From the NCBI GenBank assembly GCA_029204225.1, contig CM055100.1, forward strand, positions 23,003,810 through 23,067,809: 64,000 nucleotides of DNA. The letters are read 5' to 3'. The notes beneath the pieces were generated by a model. The model was not told the origin of the DNA. It saw only the letters and a program-made list of their open reading frames with translations, and did no database searches. The DNA is from Diphasiastrum complanatum. Lineage: Eukaryota > Streptophyta > Lycopodiopsida > Lycopodiales > Lycopodiaceae. Numbering within the stretch: the first letter of the stretch is position 1; each line of letters opens with the position of its first letter. Shown here in pieces: positions 1 through 12,697 of this stretch. The position numbers and the translations under genes were made by a program.

Positions 1-1367
1 GTAACGAGAGCAACTATGTCTCGTACTGACTATTTATAATCCTAGGTGTAGATTAAGCTATTTGACTCCTTTGCATTCCATAGTGGTAGGCCCTATCCTA
101 TACATAGTATTGCAATTTGCAAAATGCTTTAGCAAGGCAAAGTCAAAAGCTCCTAGTACTTGCCTTGTTGGCTTTTGTTTGAGTGATGGGGAAGTTGGTC
201 TCTTTATGGGTTTGGTGGATGGAAGATGATGATGAATAAACTGAATGGATGAAGAAAGTCTTATTGTCTGCGCCAGCTTCATGGATTGGGAGTGCTGATA
301 TATTTTTCCAGCTTTGATCCTTTCTTACCCATCATCCAGTCTTTCACTTTTGCACAATAATGCATGCATGTAGTCTATCAGCTCAATGACTCATGGTCTA
401 CTGTCCAGATTCCATAGCCACCAGCACCTCTATGAAAAGTCTACCATCCTCCAATTCTGTCTCAATACTCTCCTACCCTTCTAGCTTTCTCTTATCAATT
501 ATATACAAGAGAAAGCAAAACGTTTTCGCTACCAGTTATAGAGTCTACGGTTGACACTTTGCAGTAACGTTTTACATTTTAGGAAAGTTCTTGCAATTGT
601 AGTGGTATTGTATATTTTCTGTCAGCTATTACATTCAATTCTGTCTTGCATTGTACTATTTTTGTGTATCCTCTCGCACTGCTTTCTTGCCATTTTGACA
701 CGGCCAGCAGGATCAGGATTGAGTGGCACAATCATGGCCCACGCCTGCTGTCTGTCTGTCTGTCTGTCTCTTTCTGTACCGATATTGTAGTCTGCTCTGC
801 CACTTGTCTGCAAAGGGTTAGCTTTAGTTATTTGCTGTTGTTTGACTGCTCAGCAAACAATGGACGCTTTTAAGTGGAGCCTGGGAGGCTTGCTCTCAGA
901 ACAATTCCCAATAAAAAGCTGTGCATGACCTTGACAACCTTTGTGGACTGTAACAGTGTACAAAGTAGCTACAAAATACAACCTTCTTCCTGTCACGTAG
1001 GATGGGCAGTGTGCATAGTGCGATCCAGCTCATATCGTATTGGGCATCATGAAGATCAGAGCTTGCTAAACAAATTTTGAGTTTTATATAGCTCGGTTTG
1101 TTTGCGATCACTATTTTGATTTCCAAAGATATGTCATATGAGCAAGAAGATTTGAGAGATCCCAGGCGAAGAATCTTGCTGAGGACGAGGAAGAAATGAG
1201 CACAGTGCCTTCAGGTCCTCTTCTGACTCAATTTGCCTGTAGAAGGAGACTAGGACGTTCCTGTATTTGAGTGAAAGTGCACCAAATTTGTACTGAAGGA
1301 AATAAAAAGGCAGAGCTCAGCCTTTTTTCACAGTACTGACAGGTTACAGTTGCTTTTGAATATCATC
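1..1367. other. Upstream non-coding stretch of gene 1
   Basis: No open frame here has family character or sensible splice sites. A short (TCTG)n run lies at about 749-768. An A/T-rich TATA-like stretch (AAATAAAAAGG) near 1298-1308, about 60 bases before the start codon of gene 1, is a possible core promoter, but nothing fixes a transcription start. Confidence 0.5.
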
Positions 1368-4300
1368 ATGGTTGGAATATTTTCGAAGCTTTCTCGAAGC
1401 AGGTCCGGGCAGCAGATTTCCGTCGTAAGTCGCCCATCTTTAAACCCAGGAGCCTGTTTTACGAAACGGGCTTTTCAAATCATTTGCTTCTCTCGTATGA
1501 GTCAGTTTTTCAGTGTCGGTTTATGTGAAGTCACGTGCAATGAAGATTTTGTACTGCTGTGATTTCATAGGAGGAGAAGCAAGTTTCTGGTTTAGTGAAG
1601 GAGCCGTCCTGTGCTCTTTCTAGCAATGGAGTTGATCCACTTGAGGAATTTGTGCCCGTGGAACACCCGATGGAGCCCAGACACAATAATAAGCCTATTC
1701 GATGCCCGCTTCCAGAGCCCTGCATTGTGCATGTGAGTCCCTTTCTCATCTGCTGTTGGGAGTATTTGAGAGAGACAGACAGAGGTGGGGTACTGTTGGC
1801 TTTGCCTTTTCAAGAATATAAAACATACATAGAATACGGAGAGGCTCTAACTGATTCAGTTGACTTTAATCTGGGCACAGAAGCGCTACAAAAGCAGTTG
1901 TCTAACTAAAATTGCTGGATCTTAAGCTACCATTATCTGTCTAGTTTATGCTTGCAAGCAACGTGTCTTGTTTCTGAAGTAGGTTAGAGAAGAACGGATC
2001 CAGGGGGGAGGGATTGCTTTGCCATGGCTTGTCTGGTACTTGATAGTTTGACTTTGGACAAAAGAACAGAAGAACAAACAATGTGCCAAGTCAATCTAGA
2101 TATTACTGTGAAGGTTGATAATAATCCTTTATTATGTGGTCTACTTCACTAGCCTGCGTGTTAGCATGCCTTATTCCACTCAACGATATTATTTCTAGCT
2201 AAATTTCTTTCAAATGAGCTTGTAAGACAGAGCTGCTATTTAGATGAAGCAGCTGGACTCTGGTAGAAGATTTGCGGGCGTAAGATTAGAATTTAGAACT
2301 AATGATATCTTTCTCTAAAGGTGAAAGTAGAGTTGCAACTGACATCATAAAGCTTTGGACCATACGTCTTGACGTTTAAAAGTGGGCAGGAAAGTTGTCC
2401 CTTTCCTGATTGATCAGTGCTAAGCATGTCAGACAGATCTATCACTTCCTCAAACTGGACCCTACTAGAAAAGGATGTAACGTGTGTCATGGAACAACTA
2501 TTGCTGGAAACCCATTGGTTCTATTGTCCTGAGAATCACATCCAGCAGAACATTCTTCAGCAAGGGGAGTGAACATAAACTAGCCTAAATAAAATTTTCA
2601 ACTCATCTTTTACCAATCTCATAGCTTTCACAGATTTACTGATCGACCATCCTGGTCTCTATTATCTGAGAGTAAGCATCTGTCTGCTGGACCCTATGAT
2701 CATTTCAGCAGTCCTGTCTTGAACTTGTCTCAGCAAATGACCTTCAGAGTAACTTAAGCATCTCCATTCTCGTATCTTATCTTGAAAATCTTTGAGCTAT
2801 AGACATGTAAGGTAAGCCCCTCAAGTATAATTTAGCAAACCCCAGTGAATATTGGGAAAAAAAATCCTAAAATTTCCAGAGAGCCAACAATCGTACTGAA
2901 AATGAAGTGAATGAATGGATAAGGCAGAGCTCAAATCAGTGCAGCTGTGCCTGACAGTATAGCTGTGTCTGGCTGTTGACTTGAAAGCTGCATTATGGGG
3001 CAAAATGGAGGTTTTCTTTCAAGTTGTTGAACAGAGTGCTAACAAATATGAGCTTTTTGCTGACATGGTTAAAGACTTTGCATGGTTCTACTCACCCTTA
3101 GCAGCTTCCATCCAAAAAGTAATCTCTCTTTTCCACTAATACATCCCTTGGAGCAGGTCCTTGGTAGGGGTACTTATTTGTCTCCTTTTTCTTGAGGAAA
3201 AATGCATGTCTAATACAGGATGTCCATCTTGTATTTCATTAACTTCAAAAAAAAAAAGTGATAAAAGGGACTATCAAGAACTTCTTGTTCATCTTCCTTT
3301 TTCTGCTACCCCTTTCCTCTTATGTTGTCTTGAATGGGTAACACTTTGTGTATCCTCAACTCTAAAGCTTTTGATCATCTCTGCATGTGACAACATCTAT
3401 TCTAAGGAAGTTAATCCACCTTATGCAGATACAATACGATCCCAGAATACATCTATTGACCAATCATGCAGACATGGCACATAATACTCTCAATATTGTG
3501 CAACCATATGGATTACATGGTCGCATAATCATGTATAATTCCAAAGTGCTAGACATGGGACCAAAATTTTGATCCCCTATTGACAACTATGTTAAGTAGC
3601 AAAGACAAGATTTGTTTGCAACTCATACTTTTGAATTTTGTCCATCAAAATCGATTGTCCAATTTCAAACCTAATCTACAATTTTCTTACTATCAGCCAT
3701 CATGAAAGATCTATTTACAATCCATTTTGACCTTCCAAATAATGAGATTCAAATTTTTTAGTTTTCTTATTATTTTCTTTCAACATTTTGAATCTAGATG
3801 TTCAATATCATTCTTTAAACCTCATTTTGTAGGGAATTCTTGCATAGTACCTTTCAAAAAGAGGCCGCAGCTATGCCAATGGAGCAGCTTAGAAGTTGTA
3901 TACATATATTTGTGGTATTATTGTATCTCCAAATTTAGAAATTAAATTTGAGAAGTCAATGATGTTTTGAGGTGAAGCTTGGAAAAAGCATCAATGTGAC
4001 GAAAAAAAAGTTAAAAGGTCAATATCAAACCAATGGGATTGAGGCCGTAGATAGTCTATATAATGTTGAGAACTTATATAATGTACACACACACACACAC
4101 ACACACACACACTCAAATAAATTGTGCATGCGTGTGTATATGTGAAATGCCAAACTTTTTTTGAAATAATGAGGTTGAGTTTTACCATTTGTGCATGTAA
4201 GCATATAAAATTCATTTGAGCTAGTGTTGCTAATGTTGGGAATCATTGTGCATGTAGGATGGAAGAATTTGGAAAGAACGAATTGTAGCCAATGCAAGGA

Positions 4301-4434
4301 GGCTACAAGAATACTCATTTGTAAGAGAAAATAGTGTTCCTATACATCGTCGAGGTCATAAATTTTCACATGAGCATGTTATGCTTCCATCATGTAGTGC
4401 TCCTGAGAAGGCCCTTTTAAAATTCCTTGAATAA
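1368..4434 (+). CDS. Conserved small plant protein of unknown function, three exons, 131 residues
   Basis: Exons are 1368-1424, 1571-1732 and 4258-4434 (TAA). Introns are 1425-1570 (GTAAGT...CATAG) and 1733-4257 (GTGAGT...TGTAG), and all three exons join in phase 0. The protein starts MVGIFSKLSRSRSG. Its middle carries PVEHPMEP and then CPLPEP; the third exon opens with DGRIWKER and the protein ends APEKALLKFLE. From memory, this order (MVGIFSRFS start, PVEHP.EP, CPLPEPSI.NDGRIWKER, SAPE..LLKLLE end) belongs to a plant-specific family of small proteins with no assigned biochemical function. The protein is basic at the N-terminus and has no signal peptide or membrane segment. The start is chosen for the family N-terminus and a good context (ATCATCATGG). 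The 2.5-kb second intron contains an (AC)n microsatellite. No frame damage is visible, so the gene looks functional. Confidence 0.85.
1733..4257 (+). other. Long second intron of gene 1
   Basis: This intron of about 2.5 kb starts GTGAGTCC and ends TTGTGCATGTAG, directly before the GATGGAAGAATTTGG exon. Several open frames occur in it, but none has recognisable protein character. It holds an (AC)n run at 4085-4112. I see no clear transposon termini inside it. Confidence 0.75.
4085..4112. repeat. (AC)14 microsatellite
   Basis: Perfect dinucleotide run inside intron 2 of gene 1. Confidence 0.95.
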
Positions 4435-4795
4435 TTGACATGCTCCTATGAAGTTAAAATTTTGTAGATAATATGGGAGCAACTCGTATGTGAATAGTTT
4501 CTCATTTGGAAATGCTTGTTGAACTTGAGAATGTTTCATCACTACCAGCATACGATGGACCAATCCAAGATTTATGTGATTAGATCTATTTGCTTCATGA
4601 TGAGATCGCTATTTCAAGGGTAGTGTGAAGCACCTAATATGGAGATACACAATCAAAAATTCTATAAAATTATCAGTAATGTATAAATTTTTCAATCATC
4701 AAAGTTTTCTTGTATATTGGTGCAATTACCTATGGTCTCATTACATCATTCACATTTGATGATTAGTTTTCTTTGTCATTAGTTAAAAGAACTTT
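4435..4795. other. Intergenic stretch after gene 1
   Basis: AT-rich sequence with no recognised gene or repeat. It would contain the 3' UTR of gene 1, but no unambiguous poly(A) signal stands out. Confidence 0.4.
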
Positions 4796-6066
4796 TTGCA
4801 TGATGTATCACAATTTCCTGAGAATACCGTAAATAAATTGAATGTTCTTATACGTACTCCTTATGATCCTACTCAAGAATTTTTTAAATTCGATTACTAT
4901 AATGAATACGAGAAAATTATTAGTAAGAAAATTGATGAACTCAATGGTTGCTTTTCTCTAACTATTCCAGAGATTGATTATATATTACGATTTCATGATT
5001 TTGATTGTAACGTTCTTAGAAAAAAAGAGAATATGCAACAGATGTTATAATTGATGGTGGGTTGGTGTTACTGCAATATGCCATTAGCCAAGATTCAAGA
5101 AAAGAAGTTTTCATCGTCATTGGTCTTTGCGTGGAACAACATCTAAAGCACAACGATGAAGCATTGGAACTTTTGAAAAAGATTTATATACAATGCAGTC
5201 CAACTGCAAAACTATTCGTGGTTCCTTATGCATCCAAGTAAGTATAGTATTGAGACTTATTAGCTGTACTGTCAAAAAACTGATTAATAAAAATGAAATT
5301 TGTTTTGCAGGCTGCATTGGAGTTTAAATATAATTTCCATGGCCACTATTTCGGATGGGGTGGTGAAACCTGTATGCATCAAAATGAATTCTTGTGAAAA
5401 TACCCACAGAAGTTTTGATAGACAACTTCTTACGAATCTTCAAGTATTGCCAACTCAGCCACATCTATGGCTAAACCAAGAATAATATCAATCAGGGTAT
5501 CAACGTTAGTGAAGAATGTATTTAGAATTTTATTTAGATAGACCTTATATGAATATGTATTCAGAATTTATTTTGATAAACCTTATATTTGTTTTTGATT
5601 TACAGACTATCCAACAACAAGATGCATTTAGTTGCGGCTGGTTTACGCTCTATAATGCAAAGATATTTTTTGAGTGGTATAATGTTCAACAAGACACGCT
5701 AGATATCGAGCAAGTGAGCATCATGATCCTACTTGTTTTTTACTTTATGTATTTTTCATTATGAATGCGGCTGTATTTTTCAACCCAATTTTGTGTGTGT
5801 TTGCAGTTCTCGCTTGGTGTGTACACATTTAATGATGTGTATAAATTCAGACAAATTTAATCAAACCCATCCTTACAAAGACAGTAATATGTGATCTTAA
5901 ACATGATAAGGCTGATTTAGAAGCAAGGTCAAAATTAGGAGCCTTTTCTTCTGATGTCACTATTATGGATCACAAAGGTGTTGCATTTTATAATGAGATA
6001 TCTACTGTTAATGAAGATATCAAGCCGATGGAGCACAGACCAAAGAAAGAGAGGAAGTCAACATGA
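4796..6066 (+). pseudogene. Decayed multi-exon gene with a C48 (Ulp1-like) cysteine-protease-like motif
   Basis: Several plus-strand coding-like blocks follow each other: 4796-5050, 5051-5240 (ends at a plausible GTAAGT donor), 5311-5394 (after TTTTGCAG), 5605-5715 (after TTTACAG) and 5805-6066. The block at 5605 carries QQQDAFSCGWFTLYNAKIF, which resembles the Q...D/G-x-x-CG catalytic-cysteine segment of C48 SUMO-protease-like proteins often carried by plant transposons. The exon at 5311 reads in frame up to GWGGETCMHQNEFL and then meets TGA and further stops, so the gene is broken. A typical catalytic His-Trp pair is not evident. The family call is an inference from one motif. It faces another decayed gene on the minus strand. 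Confidence 0.4.
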
Positions 6067-6355
6067 CCACAAGAAAAAGTAGTCAAGTCTTCAGAATGAA
6101 GCATAGTTTGTAAAAAAAAAAGCCCAATGTTTGGGGCTCATTTTTATTGATATAAAAAGCTTTAACACAATAAATTTATTTTTAGATCTCGTGTGCTTGC
6201 TTTTGCATATCATGGCTCTTCTATTACCTTGATCATCATATCTAGATTTTTGCATTTTGTAAATTGTTCTTGTCTATTCCGTATCTGCATAAGAAAAAAA
6301 TGTTTTATTGAATACTGCATAAAACATAACTTTGTATTGCTGACAAATTATTGCA

Positions 6356-7566
6356 TCAAATAAAATCAAATACTAAAAAACTTATCAGTTTCTCATGAAC
6401 AATGAACCTAAAGTATTCAGGAAGCTCGTATTGTAATAAGACAAGCTCTGTTCGGATATAGTGAAGGCTCCAGTCTTCTTCAATTTCAACAATAGTAATA
6501 AGCGTGTCATTGTATCTAATGTCAATTTGTTTTCTTTCCATGTCTTGATCTAATGGTATCCATGTTGTACCACTACTTTTCCATCTTTGATAGTTAAAAT
6601 TAAGGCTCAATGTTTGTCTTTCAGTTTGACATCGAAAGAAAATGGAGTCGTTTTTTTATTCGGCAATCTATTTCTCCGTTTAATTTATGGTCCCAAACTT
6701 TGTCCATAAGTTCTGACAATGTATCATCTGACAAATTCTTACAAACAAATAATGTCGGTGTTTGCACATTTGCAATAAAAAAAAAATCAACAAATACATT
6801 CAAAGAACTAAACCAACTTACTTAATCGAACATTTTTGGACCCAATACTTATTTTCATAGAATTCTTCACATCAATAAAGAGCTTGCATTGAAATGGTTC
6901 TGAAACAATGTTGTCAGGAGTAATCCATTCTTCATTGTCCAACCTTGGAAGTGGAAGGGCCTCAAGGTTTCCAAATCTTCCATGCGTATCTGGAATGTAA
7001 AGTGATTTATAAAAATAGATTCCACTGTCGTCAAGTTCTTTTGAAGATCGGCCTTTGTACTGCAATTTTCCTATATCTGAATGTATGACATCCAATATAC
7101 CTGCAAGTGATTGTGTGGGCTCCCATTCCGTTATATTTGATAGATATAAATCTGCATGCTAGAATAGATATGAGTTTCCAAATAGATATCCAAATTCAGT
7201 ATGCTAAATAAAAGTAACTGCATAAAAGAATAGAGTTGAATTTAGTTGCATAAAAATAAAACTGCAATGATTCAGATACTTACAATTGCATTTTTTATGA
7301 TCATTTGGATTGACGGATTGAATACTCAACTCGGAATGCATATAAACATGTTGAACTAACAAATCTGAAATGGATTGTCCACTTGGCGATGCTCTAAAGT
7401 CAAGAATCCTAGCTTTCTAGTTGGACCTGAAATATAACTTGGATCGTTTTCTCTTTCTAAAACGGTCCTTTTGATGATGGATGTATTAATACCCATGTGT
7501 TTTTGACGTATTTTTTTGGTATCCATTTTTTCCTGCTTTGTCTTTCTCATTGTGAAGAATGACATA
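6356..7566 (-). pseudogene. Unrecognised decayed multi-exon gene
   Basis: Four minus-strand coding-like blocks (7566-7356, 7095-6808, 6803-6621, 6610-6356) read in the order of a gene with small exons. The last contains IRYNDTLITIVEIEEDWSLH and then ELVLLQYELPEYFRFIVHEK, which has the alternating pattern of a folded domain, perhaps ubiquitin-like. I do not recognise the family. It is convergent with the protease-like remnant at 4.8-6.1 kb, so both could be cargo of one mobile element. Stops and weak splice sites argue against function. Confidence 0.3.
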
Positions 7567-7578
7567 ATCTATTGTGGA

Positions 7579-8317
<739 letters not shown>

Positions 8318-8445
8318 CATGGAACCTAGGGTGATAGAGAAGTTCAATGGTGAGAAAAACTGAAGATGCAAATGCTCCTCCTTGAAAGAGATCTGTGAGA
8401 GATCACAAATGGTGATGAACAAAAACCAGAGAGCCTGCAAGAAAC
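8318..8445 (+). pseudogene. Copia gag N-terminal fragment
   Basis: The frame starts MEPRVIEKFNGE and, after a frameshift, continues LKMQMLLLERDL, then EITNGDEQKPESL. This matches the start of copia gag polyproteins (F-G-x-N-F-x-x-W-K-x-x-M...L...L). It is cut off near 8445 where gypsy RNase H sequence begins, so it is only a stub. Confidence 0.5.
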
Positions 8446-8454
8446 AAAATTTCC

Positions 8455-9480
8455 TATATATGATATTGGAAGGCAACTGACAAACCTGGAGAAGACTTAT
8501 TCGACTACTAAACGTGAAACATTGGGAATGATTTATTCAGTCAAGAAATTTTGACACTACTTATCAATTATGCATTCACATTTTATGTGGTCCACTATGT
8601 AATTAAACATTTGGTCAATAAGCCAGACTTATCAGGGAGGATAGCACGATGGATCATACTTTTATCAAAATTCAATTATACGGTTGAAGTTCGACCTGGT
8701 AAGCATCATACAAAACCTAAATTTTCAATTTAAGATAAACTTCTAGATGAAAAAATTATGATAATAAAGGCCCGATGATTTTTGGTATGCTGATATTATA
8801 AAATATCCGCAAACATTAGAATAGCCATCAAGAATGACTCGAGAAGAGAAAAATGTGTTTCAACGTCGAGTTGCACCTTATACAATAATTCCAAGTGTAT
8901 TATATAAAATGGGTAATGATGATGAATTGAGAAAATATCTGGAAAAACACCAAACACAATTGGTTATCAAATCTTTTCACGAGGACGATTTTGGAGGGCA
9001 TTTTGCCATGAAATGAATAAAATCTCAAATGGCAAGTATTGGTGGCCAAGAATGTATAAAGATGAGCACAATTTCATTCTGAACTGTGACCCATGTGACT
9101 ATTGTCGAGTTGTTAAAATATTTTATGATATCTCATTGAAGAGCAACTTCTTACAATCCAAAAGCAAATGGATTAAATGAAAGAGCTAATGGTATATTAT
9201 GTAAAATTTTAAAATAAGATCACAGATCAGCATTCCACTGATTGGGATACAAAAATACTAGCAGTTCTCTGGGTGTATCAAATCTATGGGCAGAATGAGC
9301 TACCTTTGCGGACTGAAAAAATATTGTCTTGAAACCTTGAAATGCACCTCCTGAGGTTAACATAATAGATAACAATCAACCGATATGTTACTGATAGCTT
9401 AAAAGTGAAAGCAACTTTATAAATGCAGCGATGGAGTAGTAAGGGCTCATGAACTGCTTCATTTCCAAATATTAGATGGC
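8455..9480 (+). pseudogene. Ty3/gypsy RNase H and integrase remnant
   Basis: RNase H sequence begins near 8470 with TYSTTKRETLGMIYSVKKF and continues through LVNKPDLSGRIARWI and TVEVRPGKHH, the usual gypsy RNase H ending. Integrase pieces follow: the H2C2 zinc-binding region (FGGHFAMK, then YWWPRMYKD and CDPCDYCR near 9000-9110) and a core fragment around 9150 equivalent to A-x-S-Y-N-P-x-A-N-G. Frameshifts and stops separate the pieces. There is no LTR nearby, so only this internal part survives. Confidence 0.75.
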
Positions 9481-9920
9481 TGCTCTATATTATAATTAAT
9501 GAGCACAGCTGGCCATGTGGACCAAGTTGATGCTTGTACACTAGAAGGATTTATGAGATTCATGTTTGCACTCAGGACATCGCTCTTCAATATGTTTCCA
9601 TGCAAGTGGTACGTGCATTACTTCATCCGTGGATTTATTTTTGACATGCCAATCCAATACTGTGCCAAAGATTTGCATCGAAACAAATGCTACAATAATG
9701 GGATAATTGGAAAATGATATAACATTTTTCATGGCGCTTTATCTCCTTGTACATAATCTTTATAACATGAAGTGTTGCATGTTGGACATTGAAGCTTTTC
9801 TGAATGCTCACATCTATATAAAATACGGTCTTCTAGACATGCATGTATTGTCTTGTAATTAATCTCAAGCATGTTCATCATCTTTCGTGCTTTTTTTTTG
9901 TGTGTTTTAGGTATCATGTC
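9481..9920 (-). pseudogene. CACTA (En/Spm) TNP2-type transposase fragment, copy 1
   Basis: Read on the minus strand, it begins MIPKTHKKKARKMM, continues ILYRCEHSEKLQCPTC (the C-x-x-C segment of TNP2 transposases), then after a frame change reads LDWHVKNKSTDEVMHVP and WKHIEERCPECKHESH. This corresponds to the M-x-W-H...H-P-x-D...W-K-H-F region of TNP2. A second copy lies inverted at 62.9-63.5 kb. Relative to that copy, this one lacks a short piece encoding the RFGLALDGINPSS equivalent. It ends at 9481 in AT-rich DNA. Confidence 0.75.
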
Positions 9921-10279
9921 TTCTTTTGGAATATTATATGCAACAATTTTAAAAAAAATAACAATGTGTTAGAAAAGAAAAAAAACGAGCCCGTAAACAA
10001 GTTATAAAATAGATATGTTGCATTTCAATTTAGGTACCCAAATAATGATGTGACACTACGGTCACTTCATTTGTATGTTGCTTGAAGATTTAGAATAAGA
10101 GTTGATGTAGCTAGTCTCGAAATGGATGCTCTTGAATACAAAAGGGTATTTGCCTCTTTGCATAATGAGATCTTGTCTTCTTCCATATCAAATTGTTTGT
10201 GGTCTTTATTTTCATTAAAAAAAAATGCATCTTGGTTTTCAATAGGGGCTCCAATCCTAAACTTTAAACCCTGAATTAT
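9921..10279. other. Stretch without recognised genes
   Basis: AT-rich with several A-runs. It separates the CACTA fragment from the next copia gag. No LTR or primer-binding site is seen. Confidence 0.4.
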
Positions 10280-11610
10280 ATGGATAGATGGGAGACTATA
10301 AATTTGCAAGTATCTCATATTAGCCAAGCTCAAACAACGAGAGAGGCAGAGGATATTTTAGTAAAACTTTACGAAAATGAAGATGTTGCTTCGAAATTGC
10401 TATTGAGAATTTCATTCAAAATGAATGAATCAGTTTCCATAATAGAAAGTGTAAATGATTTTAAAGCACTTCTTGAGAATATGGCTAGAAGAGGATCTTC
10501 CGTTGAGAATCATGATGCCACAATAGCATTACTGACTATTCTATCTAATGGTTATGAAAACTGGACTATGTTGATAACAACCCAATTTGATTTGACATTG
10601 AGCTATAGCCATGCTACTCCAAGAAGAAATCAGAAGAGGAGTGAGTCCTAATATTGATAAATCATTAGCTCTAGTTGCCAAGAAGGGGAAACAAAAATGA
10701 AGCTGGAAAATATGGTGCTTATTAGAAAGGATTAAAAAATCAAAACAAGAAATTTGAATCGGACTCTAGTGCTACCAAAACTATGAATATGTTCAACATT
10801 ATCTACTTCAAATATAAGAAGAAAGACATACTATTAAAGACTGTAGAATATTAAACAAGAAATATCAAAATCAAGCCAATACTATTTCTGAAGAAGTTAG
10901 AACAATGAAGAGCCAAATGAGAGGCAGAATGCTTTCATGATCGAATCAAAAACTCGTTCTCATTTTGATGAGTGGTATAAACATTATAACACTACTCAAC
11001 ATATGTCTAGCAATATTGAATAGTTTGGTGATTATTCTTAAAGTAAATCAAATTGATTGGTACACTTAGAAAATAATAATTCACATTAGATTGTAGGAGA
11101 AGATAGTGTAACATTGACCTTTGAACATGGTGTCATTATACCAAATGTACGCCATGTTTGAAATCTAACCAATAATTTGTTATCAATGAGTTGAATAACT
11201 GATCTTGGACAAAATGTAGTATTCGATAATAATCATTGTATGATTTCGAATAATTCTGAGAAACTACTCACACTAAGACTCAAATCTGAAAACCTCTATA
11301 GGCTGAGTCATTGCAATTTCAAAAGTGCACAAGAATTGTCTATTTCGATTTGAAAAAAAGGTAAGTCAACTTTGGAATAATAGATTAGGAAATTTGAACT
11401 ATAAGGGCATTAGATAAATGAAAGACAAGAAGCTTGTAGTTGACTTCGACTTTGTTCTTTCGAATTTCTCATCTCATTGTGAAAGTTGTAATTTAAGTAA
11501 GCAGACTAGAGCACATTTGATCTTTGAAATGTACATGTTTTTAAAAAAAATTGATTTCTTTCATGTAGATTTGTGTGGTCCAATGTGTTCACGTTTAATC
11601 TTACTCCTAC
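10280..11610 (+). pseudogene. Copia element A: gag to integrase start, degenerate
   Basis: 10280-10651 is a gag (UBN2-type) fragment with TTREAEDILVKLYENEDVAS and LSNGYENWTMLITTQFDLTL. A degraded zinc-knuckle and protease stretch follows (10680-11050), then pre-integrase sequence (VTLTFEHGVIIPNVRHV, LTNNLLSMS), then 11418-11600 with CESCNLSKQTRAH (zinc-binding Cys pair) and the opening of integrase, HVDLCGPM. Many stops are present. The element breaks off near 11610, against the LTR of element F. Its gag is closest in this window to that of minus-strand element G at 60.5-61 kb. Confidence 0.75.
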
Positions 11611-11614
11611 TCAC

Positions 11615-12572
11615 TTGAATTCATCTTTTGAGTACCCTTGTACTGTGTAAATACTTAGTCTCTACAATGAACAAACAAATTGTTTCTGGCCACAAAGCTA
11701 TGATAGCTTTAGCGCTCACAGCAGAAGAAAAACAAGGGAGCTGCGTGATCGCGACATAAAAGCTTTGAGGTCCGAAGACATGAAGACGACGGTCAAACGA
11801 ACACGAACACGAACACGAAGATAAAAGGTTCGCGGACCGAAGGTGACCTAATGACAAAGCCAAAGGCACAAGAAGACACAAAGACCCAAATGACGGCAGA
11901 TCTTCATGCGTGAAAGGACAGATGAGATTGCGGAAGTACCAAGAGGATGTCATCCTTCGGAGACTGACAGGAGAACGTTAGAATGTGCCTAATCAGTTGT
12001 TCTTGTAATCTCTTGATTTGCTAATTGTGTCCTCCTCTCTACACACATGTAGATCCTTTATTAATTATACAGTTGTAGTAGATTGGCAATATACCAATGT
12101 AGGTTGAGCATTATGTAGCCAGCAAGCTAAGGTTCAAGAAGTCCGCTAGTAAGCACGACAAGTTTTGATTCGCAAAAGATAGAGTTTCTTTCATGCCGAC
12201 GCGCTGTGTGGTCTGTCACAACATCGCTTAAGGAATTCTCTGATAATACAGTAGATGTTTTATGCAAAAGAGTCTCTTGGCTTGAACATGATCGAATGCT
12301 TAATTGTCTGATAGTTGTATGTTTGTAATCAGCTCGTTTCAATCTTATTCCGCACACTGGATTTACCTTGTCAAATGCATAAGTAAATTCTACTTAGGTC
12401 AACAGTGTTTGTCCTCACTTTGGAGGATTGTGGATCCTGTCATAGAGGGTAGTAGACTCGATGACATAATCGAATTTCATCTGGGTTTGTTTATGTGAGA
12501 ATCTCAATAGCGGGTATCAGAGGATGAAACAATTCGTGTTTGGATACCCACTGCACCCTTATCGGCCCAACA
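11615..12572 (+). mobile_element. Probable 5' LTR of copia element F (start approximate)
   Basis: The 3' edge is well set: CCCAACA at 12566-12572 is followed by one base and the primer-binding site TGGTATCAGAGCCA. The left edge is uncertain because the other LTR is absent; the break with element A lies about 11600-11620. The interval has no coding content. Confidence 0.5.
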
Positions 12573-12573
12573 G

Positions 12574-12587
12574 TGGTATCAGAGCCA
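12574..12587 (+). promoter_or_regulatory. Primer-binding site of copia F
   Basis: TGGTATCAGAGCCA is complementary to the 3' end of plant initiator-Met tRNA and is the usual copia minus-strand primer site. Confidence 0.9.
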
Positions 12588-12697
12588 CGACAGGCTCATA
12601 TTCGAGACTTGATATAGCTAAAGAGCTATCAGATCTAGGAGATAAGCAGTTAGAACAAGAAACTAGAAAGAACAACTGAAGAATACAATCTATGACA

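Noticed and set aside
551-873. Overlapping Leu/Cys/Ser-rich open frames before gene 1
   Set aside because: They cover the (TCTG)n run and T-rich DNA, and composition alone explains them.
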